Shown piece by piece: positions 33,968 through 42,207 of a DNA stretch of 64,000 nucleotides (positions are counted from its first letter, which is position 1; every line of letters begins with the position of its first letter). This stretch comes from Nonomuraea candida (lineage in GTDB: Bacteria; Actinomycetota; Actinomycetes; Streptosporangiales; Streptosporangiaceae), in assembly GCF_000725485.1 (NCBI RefSeq), contig NZ_JOAG01000012.1, forward strand, positions 124,001-188,000. The letters are read 5' to 3'. A program made the translations under genes and the position numbers. The notes below the pieces were generated by a model. It saw only the letters and a program-made list of their open reading frames with translations. It did not search any database and was not told where the DNA came from.

Positions 33968-34000
33968 CCGACGCGGGAGGCCGGTGGCCCCCCGCGTCGG
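33968..34000 (-). terminator. Hairpin terminator after bfr
   Basis: CCGACGCGGG (33968-33977) pairs perfectly with CCCGCGTCGG (33991-34000), 13-base loop, starting 25 bases past the bfr stop on the minus strand. No T run. Confidence 0.6.
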
Positions 34001-34024
34001 CGAAGATGGACGGATGGAACGAGG

Positions 34025-34510
34025 TCAGTCGTCGGAAGACGGCGGCTCGGCGTAGCGGGCCAGGTAGAGCTGCTCCCCGAGGCTGCGGATCAGCCCCAGC
34101 TCCGTCTCCAGGTAGTCGATGTGCTCTTCCTCGTCCTTCAGGATGTCCTCGAAGATGTTGGCCGAGGTGATGTCGCCCTTCTCCCGCATGAGCTGGATCG
34201 CCGGGCGCAACCGCTCCACCACCGACATCTCCACCTCAAGGTCGGCGCGCAACTGCTCCTCGACGGTCTGGCCGATGTGCAGGGTGCCCAGGCGCTGATA
34301 GTTGGGCAGGCCCTCCAGGAAGAGGATGCGATCGGTCAGGCGCTCGGCGTGGCGCATCTCGTCGATCGACTCGTAGCGGGTGTGCTCGGCGAGCTTGGTG
34401 TATCCCCAATTCTCCTGCATCTTGGCGTGCAGGAAGTACTGGTTGATCGCGGTGAGCTCGGCGGTCAGCTGTTCGTTGAGCAGCTCGATGATCTGCTTGT
34501 CGCCCTGCAT
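34025..34510 (-). CDS. bfr: Bacterioferritin (heme-containing ferritin)
   Basis: 161 residues; forms a 24-subunit iron-storage shell with a ferroxidase centre. Every diiron ligand is in register: Glu18, Glu51, His54, Glu94, Glu127 and His130, with Tyr25; Met52, in IDEMRHAERL, is the axial heme ligand that distinguishes Bfr from plain ferritin. ATG 34510 has GAGGGG about 7 bases upstream. It lies 25 bases downstream of the bfd-like gene and shares its promoter with two IdeR/DtxR-like boxes. Confidence 0.96.
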   Translation of the reverse strand: MQGDKQIIELLNEQLTAELTAINQYFLHAKMQENWGYTKLAEHTRYESIDEMRHAERLTDRILFLEGLPNYQRLGTLHIGQTVEEQLRADLEVEMSVVERLRPAIQLMREKGDITSANIFEDILKDEEEHIDYLETELGLIRSLGEQLYLARYAEPPSSDD

Positions 34511-34535
34511 GAACGGGCCCCTCGTCGCTATCCGG

Positions 34536-34712
34536 CTATGCGGTCGTCAATTCTTCAGACCGTTTCAGGATCGCACAGATCTTCCGCACACAACGGGCAC
34601 AGTCCCCACCGGCACCAGTGGTGTCGCGGATCTGCTTGGCGCTCGTCGCTCCGGCCGCGATGCAGTCGTGCACCTCATTTTCGGTCACAGCACGACATAT
34701 GCACACGTACAT
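34536..34712 (-). CDS. bfd: Bacterioferritin-associated ferredoxin Bfd
   Basis: 58 residues: MYVCICRAVTENEVHDCIAA, then GATSAKQIRDTTGAGGDCAR, then CVRKICAILKRSEELTTA. The four [2Fe-2S] ligands are Cys4, Cys6, Cys38 and Cys41 (CxC...CxxC), exactly as in the BFD domain. Bfd docks on bacterioferritin and reduces the stored ferric core to release iron. First gene of the bfd-bfr operon. The ribosome site before ATG 34712 is weak. Confidence 0.93.
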   Translation of the reverse strand: MYVCICRAVTENEVHDCIAAGATSAKQIRDTTGAGGDCARCVRKICAILKRSEELTTA

Positions 34713-34747
34713 CCGGGGACAGGCCTTTCAAGCAGGAGGGGCGCCCA

Positions 34748-34766
34748 TGAGGTTAGGCACACCTAA
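34748..34766. promoter_or_regulatory. IdeR/DtxR-like iron box 1
   Basis: TGAGGTTAGGCACACCTAA matches the 19-base consensus TTAGGTTAGGCTAACCTAA at 15 positions by my count and is near-palindromic (GTTAGG-CACA-CCTAAC). It is 36 bases upstream of the bfd ATG, just downstream of a TACTGT -10 candidate on the minus strand. Confidence 0.8.
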
Positions 34767-34777
34767 CAGTAGCCCAC

Positions 34778-34796
34778 TGAGGTAAGGCTTGCCTAC
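34778..34796. promoter_or_regulatory. IdeR/DtxR-like iron box 2
   Basis: TGAGGTAAGGCTTGCCTAC matches the same consensus at 14 of 19 positions. It lies 30 bases (centre to centre, about three helical turns) upstream of box 1 and overlaps the expected -35 region of the bfd-bfr promoter. Confidence 0.75.
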
Positions 34797-34886
34797 GTTG
34801 GGTGGGTCACACTCCCCTATCCCCGCCTGTCGGCGCCCGGGCGTGTCGTCCTGCCCCAGACCTTCCCCGGTGTCACCGCGCTCCGC

Positions 34887-35507
34887 TCAGTGTCCCCGCG
34901 CGATCCACTCCTCCAGGTGCGGCGCCTCCGCGCCGATCGAGGTGGAGTCGCCGTGGCCGGTGTGCACGACCGTCTCCGGCGGCAGGGTCAGCAGCCGCTC
35001 CCTGATCGAGTCGATGATCGTCTCGAACGAGCTGTAGGAGCGCCCCGTCGCCCCCGGCCCGCCCTTGAACAGCGTGTCACCGCTGAACACCGCCCCCAGC
35101 TCGGGCGCGTGGGCGCAGATCGCGCCGGGCGAGTGGCCGGGCGTGTGCAGGATGTGCAGGGCGCAGCCCCCGACGGCCAGCTTCTCGCCGTCGGCCAGCG
35201 GTTCGTACGTCACCTCCGGCCCGTACACCTGCTCCCACAACACCTGGTCGGCCGGGTGCAGCCGGATCGGCGCGCCGGTCAGCCCGGCCAGCTCCCTGGC
35301 GGCGTTGATGTGGTCGTTGTGCGCGTGGGTGCAGACGATGGCCCGGACCGTGCGGCCGCCCACCCGCTCGGCGATCGCCGCGGCGCTGTGGGCGGCGTCG
35401 ATGACCACGACCTCGCGGGCGTCGCCGACGAGCCAGACGTTGTTGTCGACGTCCCACGTGCCGCCGTCCAGCGAGAACGTGCCCGAGGTGATGACCCTGT
35501 CGATCAC
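34887..35507 (-). CDS. MBL-fold metallo-hydrolase (mycothiol pathway partner)
   Basis: 206 residues, glyoxalase II-like. Metal ligands are visible: [13 protein letters not shown] (HxHxDH), [29 protein letters not shown] and [13 protein letters not shown] 35507 overlaps the stop of the S-(hydroxymethyl)mycothiol dehydrogenase gene by four bases (GTGA), so they are co-translated. The same pairing is known in mycobacteria (Rv2259/Rv2260). The likely job is hydrolysis of the S-formylmycothiol thioester produced by the dehydrogenase; that step is inferred. Confidence 0.9.
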   Translation of the reverse strand: MIDRVITSGTFSLDGGTWDVDNNVWLVGDAREVVVIDAAHSAAAIAERVGGRTVRAIVCTHAHNDHINAARELAGLTGAPIRLHPADQVLWEQVYGPEVTYEPLADGEKLAVGGCALHILHTPGHSPGAICAHAPELGAVFSGDTLFKGGPGATGRSYSSFETIIDSIRERLLTLPPETVVHTGHGDSTSIGAEAPHLEEWIARGH

Positions 35508-36598
35508 AGCACCACCACCGAGCGCAGCACCTCGCCGCGGTGCATCTTCGCGAACGCCTCCTCGACCTGGTCGAGCGCGATCGTCTCGGAGACGAACCTG
35601 TCGAGCGGCAGCCGGTGCTGCAGGAACAGGTCGATCAGCATGGGGAAGTCGCGGCTGGGCAGGCAGTCGCCGTACCAGGAGGACTTCAGCGCGCCGCCGC
35701 GGCCGAACACGTCGAGCAGCGGCAGGTCGATGCGCATCTCCGGGGTCGGCACGCCGACCAGCACCACCGTGCCGGCCAGGTCGCGGGCGTAGAACGCCTG
35801 CTCGTACGTCTCCGGCCGGCCCACCGCCTCGATCACCACGTCGGCGCCGTGACCGCCGGTGAGGTCGCGGATCGCCTCGACCGGGTCGGCGGCCCGCGAG
35901 TTGACCGTGTGGGTGGCACCGAAGCCGCGCGCCCACTCCAGCTTGCGGTCGTCCACGTCGACCGCGATGACCTTCGCCGCGCCCGCCAGCGAGGCGCCCA
36001 GGATCGCCGCGTCGCCGACGCCGCCGCAGCCGATCACCGCCACGCTGTCGCCGCGCGTCACCTGGCCGGTGTTGACGGCCGCGCCGATGCCGGCCATCAC
36101 GCCGCACCCCAGCAGGCCCGCGACCTGCGCGGGCGCCTCGGCCGAGACCTTCGTGCACTGCCCGGCCGCGACCAGCGTCTTCTCCAGGAACGCGCCGATG
36201 CCCAGCGCGGGCGACAGCTCGGTGCCGTCCTCGAGCGTCATCTTCTGGGCGGCGTTGTGGGTGTTGAAGCAGTACCACGGCCGGCCGCGCAGGCAGGCGC
36301 GGCACTGGCCGCACACCGCGCGCCAGTTGAGGATCACGAAGTCGCCGGGCGCGACCTCGGTGACGCCCGCGCCGACCGCCTCCACCGTGCCCGCGGCCTC
36401 GTGTCCCAGCAGGAACGGGTAGTCGTCGCTGATCCCGCCCTCCCGATAGTGCAGGTCGGTGTGGCACACCCCGCAGGCCTGCACGTTCACCACCGCCTCG
36501 CCCGGACCCGGGTCCGGTACGAGCACCGTCTCCAGCGAAACTTCCTGGCCCTTGCCCCGGGCGATGACGCCCTGCACTTCGTACGGCATGCCAGTCAT
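35504..36598 (-). CDS. S-(hydroxymethyl)mycothiol dehydrogenase (formaldehyde detoxification)
   Basis: 364-residue zinc-dependent medium-chain alcohol dehydrogenase. Catalytic zinc site: [15 protein letters not shown] and [14 protein letters not shown]; structural zinc site: [20 protein letters not shown] site: [20 protein letters not shown]. The [21 protein letters not shown]-terminus and [14 protein letters not shown] are typical of the mycothiol-dependent (MscR/AdhE2) class, which also reduces S-nitrosomycothiol. The true start may be ATG 36589 (MPYEV). Co-translated with an MBL hydrolase. Indicates that the organism makes mycothiol. Confidence 0.93.
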   Translation of the reverse strand: MTGMPYEVQGVIARGKGQEVSLETVLVPDPGPGEAVVNVQACGVCHTDLHYREGGISDDYPFLLGHEAAGTVEAVGAGVTEVAPGDFVILNWRAVCGQCRACLRGRPWYCFNTHNAAQKMTLEDGTELSPALGIGAFLEKTLVAAGQCTKVSAEAPAQVAGLLGCGVMAGIGAAVNTGQVTRGDSVAVIGCGGVGDAAILGASLAGAAKVIAVDVDDRKLEWARGFGATHTVNSRAADPVEAIRDLTGGHGADVVIEAVGRPETYEQAFYARDLAGTVVLVGVPTPEMRIDLPLLDVFGRGGALKSSWYGDCLPSRDFPMLIDLFLQHRLPLDRFVSETIALDQVEEAFAKMHRGEVLRSVVVL

Positions 36599-36604
36599 CT
36601 TGTG

Positions 36605-37570
36605 TCAGGAGGATGATCTCCGCAAGACATAGGGCTGCACCACGCCGAGACCCCGTGCCGGACGGCGCCGGATCTTGTGCAGCTCGTGCCCGCCGAGCCC
36701 GCCGGCCAGCTCCTCGTCCACCAGGATCGTGCCCGGCCGGGCGATGGCGGTGAGCCGGGCGGCCAGGTTGACGGTCGTGCCGAAGACGTCGCCCATCATG
36801 GGCACCACGGGCCCGTACGCCATGCCGATGCGCAGCTCCTCGGCCGCCACCAGGTCGAGCGCGACGGCCGCCGCCTGCTCCGGCTCCGCGGCGGTGAACA
36901 GCACCTCGTCGCCCAGCGTCTTGACCAGCCGCGCCCCGTACGTGGCCACCACGTCGGAGGCCCGCGACTCGAACCCCTCGACCAGCTCGGCCAGCTCCTT
37001 CTCGTCGAGCTCGCGGCTGCGCCGGGTGAACGACACCAGGTCCGCGAACCCCACCGCCATCGGCACCCTGGTCGGCACCAGCTCGTCGTTGACGTCGGCG
37101 ATGGCCAGCAGCCGGGTGCCCGCGGCGGCGAGCTGGGCCCGCCAGACGTGGATGAGCACGTGCTCGAAGTCGGGTATCAGCCGCCGCGCCATGTCGAGCA
37201 CGGCCGTCAGATCGATCTCGGCGGGCTCGCGAGGCAGCAGCCGGCCCATCATGATCTCGGCCTGCCACTGCGCCAGCCTGGCCGTGGTCTGGCCCAGGGC
37301 GCGGGCCATGCGGATCACGGTCTCCTCGTCGAGCAGGCCGCTGTCGAGCATGTTGCGCACCCGGCGCAGCGCGTCGACGTCGGCGTCGGTGAACGCGACG
37401 GCGTCCTCGGCCCGCTGCGCGAAGCCGAGCGCGCGCCAGATGCGGCCGGACAGTTCGCGGGGCACGCCGCTCTCCGCGGCGACCTCGGCCCGGGTGTGGC
37501 GGGGCGGCAGGCCGACCAGCAGCCGCTCGATCTCCTCGGCGGACGGGCGGGCGGGACGGGCTTCGTTCAC
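36605..37570 (-). CDS. Class III adenylate/guanylate cyclase with regulatory N-terminal domain
   Basis: 321 residues, no membrane segments. The N-terminal 150 residues are helical (EEIERLLVGLPPRHTRAEVA, DADVDALRRVRNMLDSGLLD), like the autoinhibitory domain of mycobacterial Rv1264-type cyclases. The catalytic domain has metal-binding Asp in MAVGFADLVSFTRRSREL and KTLGDEVLFTA, and MGDVFGTTVNLAARLTAIAR for transition-state stabilisation. The product is probably cAMP. Six bases separate its stop from the dehydrogenase start downstream on the same strand, so it may be in that operon. Start is ATG 37570. Confidence 0.9.
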   Translation of the reverse strand: MNEARPARPSAEEIERLLVGLPPRHTRAEVAAESGVPRELSGRIWRALGFAQRAEDAVAFTDADVDALRRVRNMLDSGLLDEETVIRMARALGQTTARLAQWQAEIMMGRLLPREPAEIDLTAVLDMARRLIPDFEHVLIHVWRAQLAAAGTRLLAIADVNDELVPTRVPMAVGFADLVSFTRRSRELDEKELAELVEGFESRASDVVATYGARLVKTLGDEVLFTAAEPEQAAAVALDLVAAEELRIGMAYGPVVPMMGDVFGTTVNLAARLTAIARPGTILVDEELAGGLGGHELHKIRRRPARGLGVVQPYVLRRSSS

Positions 37571-37606
37571 CCGAAGGAGGCTACTTCAGCGCCCCGGTAA
37601 CTCCCA

Positions 37607-38125
37607 TCAGCGGCCGTCGGCCTCGCCGTCGGAGGCGTCCTCGACGAGCCGGAACAGGTCGGTGCGCACGTCCTGGATCCTCGGGATGTCGCGCAGCACG
37701 ATCTCGCCCCGGTCGCCCGCCGACTCGACCGTCAGCGTGCCGCAGCCGAGCAGCCGCTCGGCCAGGGTCTGGTCGGAGCTGACCGTGTTGACCTTGGTGA
37801 TCGGGATCTCGTCGGTCGACTTGTTGAGCACGCCCGTGCTGATCGTGAAGCGGTGCGTGGTGAGCACGTAGCCCGTGTTCTTCCACTGCAGGTAGGGCAC
37901 GAACGACCAGATCGTCAGCAGGACGAGCCCGATGACGACGACCGCGATCCTGGCGTAGGAGGCGTACGCGAAGTCACCGGGAATGAAGTACAGCGCCGCG
38001 CCCGAGGCCGCGGCGATGAGGAACAGCGCGATGAAGGGGACGATGAGCCGCTTCCAGTGAGGGTGGAAGGACCGGACGCGCCGCTCACCCTGCGTCAGAT
38101 GATGGTCGGGAAGGGTCATGGCCAA
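37607..38125 (-). CDS. PH domain-containing membrane protein
   Basis: 172 residues. Two adjacent membrane helices (about 30-50 and 58-78, VPFIALFLIAAASGAALYFI and IAVVVIGLVLLTIWSFVPYL) precede a bacterial PH domain (bPH_2/DUF304): YVLTTHRFTISTGVLNKSTD, IPITKVNTVSSDQTLAERLL and GCGTLTVESAGDRGEIVL. Function unknown; such proteins are often envelope-associated. 36 bases upstream of the cyclase gene on the same strand. Confidence 0.9.
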   Translation of the reverse strand: MAMTLPDHHLTQGERRVRSFHPHWKRLIVPFIALFLIAAASGAALYFIPGDFAYASYARIAVVVIGLVLLTIWSFVPYLQWKNTGYVLTTHRFTISTGVLNKSTDEIPITKVNTVSSDQTLAERLLGCGTLTVESAGDRGEIVLRDIPRIQDVRTDLFRLVEDASDGEADGR

Positions 38126-38171
38126 ATCGTGCCACCATCGCCGCCCCGCGGCTACGCCGACGCCCGAACGG

Positions 38172-38993
38172 TCAGTTCACCGCTCTGACGTGCACGACGT
38201 CGCCCGCGCTCAGCGTGTGGCGCTCGCCGCCGGACTCCACCTGGAGGTGCCCGGCGTGGTCCACGCCGGTGGCCCGGCCGGTCAGCGCCCGGCCGCCGGG
38301 CAGCTCCACCCTGACCTGCCGCCCGACGGTGGCGCTGGCGGCGAGGTAGGCCGCGCGCAGCCCGGACGCGTCCGCGTCGCCCCCGGCCTCGGTCCAGTCG
38401 CGGTAGTGGCTCTCGACCTCCCTGAGCACGGCCCGCAGCAGCGGGTCGCGGTCGAGGCAGGCCGCCTTCTCGATGGCCAGCGAGGTGGCCGTCTCGACGG
38501 GCAGCTCCTCGGGCCGGAGCGTGACGTTCATGCCCATGCCGATGACCACGGCGTCGTCGGAGCGCTCGGCCAGCACCCCGGCCAGCTTGCGCTCGTCGAT
38601 CAGCAGGTCGTTGGGCCACTTCAGGCCCACCTCGACCTCGGCCAGGCGGCGTACGGCCGAGGCGGCGGCGACGCCGTACAGGAGGGAGAGCCAGCCCTGG
38701 GCGGCGACCGGCACGGCGGGCCGCAGCACGATCGAGAAGGTCAGGCCGGAGCGGGCGGGGGCGGACCAGGAGCGGCCCAGGCGCCCGCGGCCGGCCTGCT
38801 GCGCCTCCGCGACCAGCACCGTGCCCTCCGGCGCGCCGTCCTTGGCGGCCCTGGCCAGGTCGGCGTTGGTGGAGCCGGTGCTGTCGACGACGGTGACGCC
38901 CGTCCACAACGAGCCGGGGTGGACCAGGGCGCGGTTGAGCGCCGCCTCGGACAGCGGAGGGCGGTCGAGGTCGGAGTAGCGGGAGTGGGGCAT
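38172..38993 (-). CDS. birA: Biotin--[acetyl-CoA-carboxylase] ligase
   Basis: 273 residues; attaches biotin to the carrier subunit of acyl-CoA carboxylases. The biotinyl-AMP site is AEAQQAGRGRLGRSWSAP with the GRGRxGR loop, followed by GLTFSIVLRP, VGLKWPNDLLIDERKLAGVL and VVIGMGMNV. The C-terminal SH3-like domain (VELPGGRALTGRATGVD) is present. There is no N-terminal HTH, so it is a monofunctional ligase without repressor activity. It serves the carboxylase whose beta and epsilon subunits are encoded 10 kb away. Confidence 0.95.
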   Translation of the reverse strand: MPHSRYSDLDRPPLSEAALNRALVHPGSLWTGVTVVDSTGSTNADLARAAKDGAPEGTVLVAEAQQAGRGRLGRSWSAPARSGLTFSIVLRPAVPVAAQGWLSLLYGVAAASAVRRLAEVEVGLKWPNDLLIDERKLAGVLAERSDDAVVIGMGMNVTLRPEELPVETATSLAIEKAACLDRDPLLRAVLREVESHYRDWTEAGGDADASGLRAAYLAASATVGRQVRVELPGGRALTGRATGVDHAGHLQVESGGERHTLSAGDVVHVRAVN

Positions 38994-39076
38994 CCCCCCA
39001 TCTTCCCCGATGGCACGTTCCGGCAGCGCCGCCCCCGCGCGGCGGGCGCACGCCGGCGAAGGGGCAAGATGGGTGG

Positions 39077-41281
39077 ATGAGCAAGCGTCTGGACCCCCGG
39101 AACTGGGCCTCGTGGCGGCCCTTCGGACTCGGGTTGCGCAAGCCGAACAACTACCTTGAGCTGTGGAAGGCCTTCAAGTCGGTCAAGGGAAACCGGCGTT
39201 ACGCCTGGCGGATCCTCAACCAGGGCACGTGCGACGGATGCGCGCTCGGCACCCACGGCATGCGCGACTGGACGATGGACGAGATCCATCTGTGCAACAT
39301 CAGGCTGCGGCTGCTGCCCCTGAACACCATGCCGGCCCTCGACGTCTCCCTGCTGCGCGACGTGTCGGGGCTGGCGGGCAGGAAGAGCGCGGAGCTGCGG
39401 GAGCTGGGGCGGCTGCCGTACCCGATGCTGCGGCGCGCGGGCGAGCCCGGCTTCACCCGCCTCTCCTGGGACGAGGCGCTGCGCGTGGCGGCCGGCGGGC
39501 TGCGCGGCGCCCGCCTGGGGGCCTATCTGACCAGCCGCGGCGTGCCCAACGAGAACTACTACGCCGCCCAGAAGGCGGTGCGCGCGCTCGGCACCAACAA
39601 CGTCGACAACGCCGCCCGCATCTGCCACTCGCCCTCCACGGTGGCGCTCAAGGAGACGATCGGGGCGGCGGCCACGACCTGCTCGTACGCCGACTGGATC
39701 GGCTCCGACCTCATCGTGTTCATCGGCTCGAACCCGTCGAACAACCAGCCGGTCGCGATGAAGTACCTCTACCACGCCAAGAAGGCCGGCACCCGGGTGG
39801 TCATGGTCAACGCCTACCGCGAGCCGGGGATGGAACGGTACTGGGTGCCGTCCAACGCCGAGTCCGCGGTGTTCGGCACGAAGATCACCGATGAGTTCTT
39901 CGGCGTGAACGTGGGCGGCGACATCGGCTTCCTCAACGGCGTGCTGAAGCACCTGATCGAGAACGACTGGCTGGACGACGCGTTCGTCGCCGAGCACACG
40001 ACGGGCTTCGACGACGTGCGCCGCGCGCTGGCCGGGCAGTCGTGGGAGCGGCTGGAGTCGTTGTCGGGGGCCTCGCGGGCGGAGATGCTCCGGCTGGCCA
40101 GGCTGCTCGCCGAGGCGAGGTCGGCGGTGCTGGTGTGGTCGATGGGCATCACGCAGCACAGCTACGGCGAGGACAACGTGCGCGCGATCGTGAACCTGGC
40201 GCTGGCGCGCGGCTTCCTCGGGCGCGACAAGTGCGGGCTGATGCCGATCCGGGGGCACAGCGGGGTGCAGGGCGGGGCGGAGATGGGGGCGTACGCGACC
40301 GGGCTGCCGGGCGGGCTGCCGATCACCCCCGAGAACGCCGCGACCTTCACCGGGATGTGGGGCTTCGAGGTGCCGGACACGCCCGGCCTGACCGCGACCG
40401 ACATGATCGACGCCGCCCACGCGGGCGAGCTGGACGCGCTCATCTCCTCCGGCGGCAACTTCCTGGAGGTGCTGCCCGACCCCGGCTACTGCCGGGAGGC
40501 GCTGTCGCGGCTGAGGCTGCGGGTGCACATCGACATCGTGCTGTCGTCGCAGATGCTGGTGCCGGGGGCGGGCGACGTGCTGCTGCTGCCCGCCCAGACG
40601 CGCTACGAGATGGCCGGCGGGGTGACCGAGACCTCCACGGAGCGGCGGATCATCTTCTCGCCCGAGGTGGAGGGGCCGCGGATCGGGGAGGCGTGGCCGG
40701 AGTGGAAGATCTTCGGCGAGCTGGCCGCCCACACTCGTCCCGAAATTTCGGGAAAAGTCCGCTTTTCTGGCACGCCGCAGATCCGCGCCGAGATCGAGCG
40801 GGCGGTGCCCTTCTACCGGGGCATCGCGGGCCTGGCGAAATTCGGCGACAACGTCCAGTACGGCGGGCGCCACCTGTTCGCCGGCGGCGCCTTCCAGACG
40901 CCCGGCGGGCGGGGCAGGTTCTCGGCCGTCGAGCCGCCGGCGCTGGAGCGGCCCGACGGGGCGTTCATGGTGGCCACCAGACGGGGCAAACAGTTCAACA
41001 GCATGGTTCACGAGCGCCGCGACGGCTTCAACGGCGCACTCAGGGAGGCGGTGCTGATGAGCGCGTACGACGCCGACCGGCTCGGCCTGCCCGACGGGGC
41101 CCGCGTCGAGCTGCGCTCCGGCGAGCGCACCTATCAGGGCCGGGTGCTGCGCGCCCCGCTGATGCCGGGCAACCTGCAGATCCACTGGCCGGAGGGCAAC
41201 GTCCTGCTGGACCAGGCGCGGCGCTCCCCCGACGCGCGCATCCCCGACTACAACGCCGTCGCCACCCTGAAGGCGCTGTGA
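39077..41281 (+). CDS. FdhF/YdeP-family molybdopterin oxidoreductase
   Basis: 734 residues, cytoplasmic, molybdenum bis-MGD enzyme of the YdeP subclass of formate dehydrogenase-like proteins. N-terminal NQGTCDGCALGTHGMRDW holds only two cysteines, so the usual four-Cys [4Fe-4S] site is altered. The cofactor core is visible: RICHSPSTVALKETIG, VFIGSNPSNNQPVAM, SMGITQHSYGEDNVRAIVNL and MPIRGHSGVQGGAEMGAYA; the C-terminal molydop-binding domain has RRGKQFNSMVHERRDGFNG. ATG 39077. Its stop overlaps the fdhD start (GTGA), so the sulfurtransferase for its cofactor is co-translated. Real substrate unknown; acid-resistance roles have been proposed for YdeP. Confidence 0.92.
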   Translation: MSKRLDPRNWASWRPFGLGLRKPNNYLELWKAFKSVKGNRRYAWRILNQGTCDGCALGTHGMRDWTMDEIHLCNIRLRLLPLNTMPALDVSLLRDVSGLAGRKSAELRELGRLPYPMLRRAGEPGFTRLSWDEALRVAAGGLRGARLGAYLTSRGVPNENYYAAQKAVRALGTNNVDNAARICHSPSTVALKETIGAAATTCSYADWIGSDLIVFIGSNPSNNQPVAMKYLYHAKKAGTRVVMVNAYREPGMERYWVPSNAESAVFGTKITDEFFGVNVGGDIGFLNGVLKHLIENDWLDDAFVAEHTTGFDDVRRALAGQSWERLESLSGASRAEMLRLARLLAEARSAVLVWSMGITQHSYGEDNVRAIVNLALARGFLGRDKCGLMPIRGHSGVQGGAEMGAYATGLPGGLPITPENAATFTGMWGFEVPDTPGLTATDMIDAAHAGELDALISSGGNFLEVLPDPGYCREALSRLRLRVHIDIVLSSQMLVPGAGDVLLLPAQTRYEMAGGVTETSTERRIIFSPEVEGPRIGEAWPEWKIFGELAAHTRPEISGKVRFSGTPQIRAEIERAVPFYRGIAGLAKFGDNVQYGGRHLFAGGAFQTPGGRGRFSAVEPPALERPDGAFMVATRRGKQFNSMVHERRDGFNGALREAVLMSAYDADRLGLPDGARVELRSGERTYQGRVLRAPLMPGNLQIHWPEGNVLLDQARRSPDARIPDYNAVATLKAL

Positions 41282-42117
41282 AGACCCGCCCCGGGCCGAC
41301 CACCCGGGTCCGGATCACCGAGCTGTCCGGCCCGGCGGCCCGGGAGCGGCGTGACGACCTGGCCACGGAGGAGCCGCTGGAGATCCGCCTCGCGGCGCCC
41401 GACGGCACGCGCAGGACCGTGGCCATCACCATGCGCACGCCGGGGCACGACTTCGAGCTGGCGGCCGGGTTCCTGGCCGGTGAGGGGCTGGCGGGGCCGC
41501 AGGACGTGGCGTCGATCGCGTACTGCACCGACGAGGACCTCCCGCCCGAGGCCCGCTACAACACCGTGACGGTGCGCCTGCGCGGCCCCGTGCCCGACCT
41601 GCCCGCGCTGGAGCGGCACTTCGTCACCTCCAGCGCGTGCGGCGTGTGCGGCTCGGCCGGCCTGGAGGCGCTGCGCCTGCGGTGCGCGACCGTGCCGCGC
41701 GGGCTGCTCAAGCTGACGCCCGACCTGCTCTACACGCTGCCGGACGCGCTCCGCGCGGCCCAGGGCGTCTTCGGCAAGACGGGCGGGCTGCACGCCGCCG
41801 GGCTGTTCTCGGCCGACGGGCGCCTGGTGGCGGCGCGCGAGGACGTGGGCCGCCACAACGCCGTGGACAAGCTGGTCGGCTGGGCCGCCCTGTCGGGGCG
41901 GCTGCCGCTGGCCGAGCACGTGCTGATGGTCAGCGGCCGGGCCAGCTACGAGATCATGCAGAAGGCGCTGGCGGCGGGCGTGCCGGTGGTGTGCGCGGTG
42001 TCGGCGCCGTCGTCGCTGGCGGTGGAGCTGGCCAGGGAGTTCGGGATGACACTGGTGGGCTTCCTGCGCGGCGAGCGCTGCAACGTGTACGCGGGGGCGG
42101 ACCGCGTCTCCGCCTGA
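41278..42117 (+). CDS. fdhD: Formate dehydrogenase accessory sulfurtransferase FdhD
   Basis: 279 residues. FdhD carries sulfur from a cysteine desulfurase to the Mo-bis-MGD cofactor of formate dehydrogenase-like enzymes. The catalytic cysteine pair is in FVTSSACGVCGSAGLEAL; other family marks are TPGHDFELAAGFLAGEGL, VFGKTGGLHAAGLFSADG, REDVGRHNAVDKLVG and VSGRASYEIMQKALAAGVP. GTG 41278 overlaps the stop of the molybdoenzyme gene by four bases, showing which enzyme it serves. Confidence 0.96.
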   Translation: MKTRPGPTTRVRITELSGPAARERRDDLATEEPLEIRLAAPDGTRRTVAITMRTPGHDFELAAGFLAGEGLAGPQDVASIAYCTDEDLPPEARYNTVTVRLRGPVPDLPALERHFVTSSACGVCGSAGLEALRLRCATVPRGLLKLTPDLLYTLPDALRAAQGVFGKTGGLHAAGLFSADGRLVAAREDVGRHNAVDKLVGWAALSGRLPLAEHVLMVSGRASYEIMQKALAAGVPVVCAVSAPSSLAVELAREFGMTLVGFLRGERCNVYAGADRVSA

Positions 42118-42129
42118 CCCGGTTTCCTA

Positions 42130-42159
42130 TTGGAATGAAGCATTCCGTTCTGCTACTAT
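42130..42159 (+). promoter_or_regulatory. Promoter of the epoxide hydrolase gene
   Basis: TTGGAA (42130-42135) and TACTAT (42154-42159) are 18 bases apart, good -35 and -10 hexamers in a locally AT-rich stretch. Palindrome 1 lies between them and palindrome 2 just downstream of the expected transcription start. Confidence 0.65.
42132..42146. promoter_or_regulatory. Operator palindrome 1 (GGAATG-AAG-CATTCC)
   Basis: A perfect 6+3+6 inverted repeat covering the spacer between -35 and -10 of the epoxide hydrolase promoter. Form and location fit a TetR- or MarR-type repressor site. Confidence 0.7.
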
Positions 42160-42166
42160 TGGAACA

Positions 42167-42179
42167 GAACGAAGCGTTC
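42167..42179. promoter_or_regulatory. Operator palindrome 2 (GAACG-AAG-CGTTC)
   Basis: A perfect 5+3+5 inverted repeat with the same AAG centre and TTCC right flank as palindrome 1, 34 bases downstream of it. Two related sites suggest cooperative repression. No regulator gene is adjacent. Confidence 0.65.
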
Positions 42180-42207
42180 CGATCCGAACAGATCCTGGAG
42201 TTCCCGC

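Larger units (their letters stand above)
33655..34024. other. 370-bp gap between bfr and the response regulator
   Basis: No gene supported. From right to left it holds a terminator hairpin for bfr (33968-34000), about 180 bases of featureless GC-rich sequence, an AT-richer stretch at 33735-33805 with a small inverted repeat (ACCGT-GAAAAT-ACGGT), the TTGAC repeats (33705-33732), and a TACGAT -10-like element just before the response regulator ATG. Confidence 0.55.

Noticed and set aside
33804..34055. Plus-strand open frame in the bfr/response-regulator gap
   Set aside because: Arg/Pro/Ser-rich shadow composition, overlaps the bfr terminator, no ribosome site.
38741..41185. An 814-codon open frame antisense to the molybdoenzyme gene
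   Set aside because: Runs across two real genes and their divergent promoter, with repetitive Arg/Gln/Val composition.
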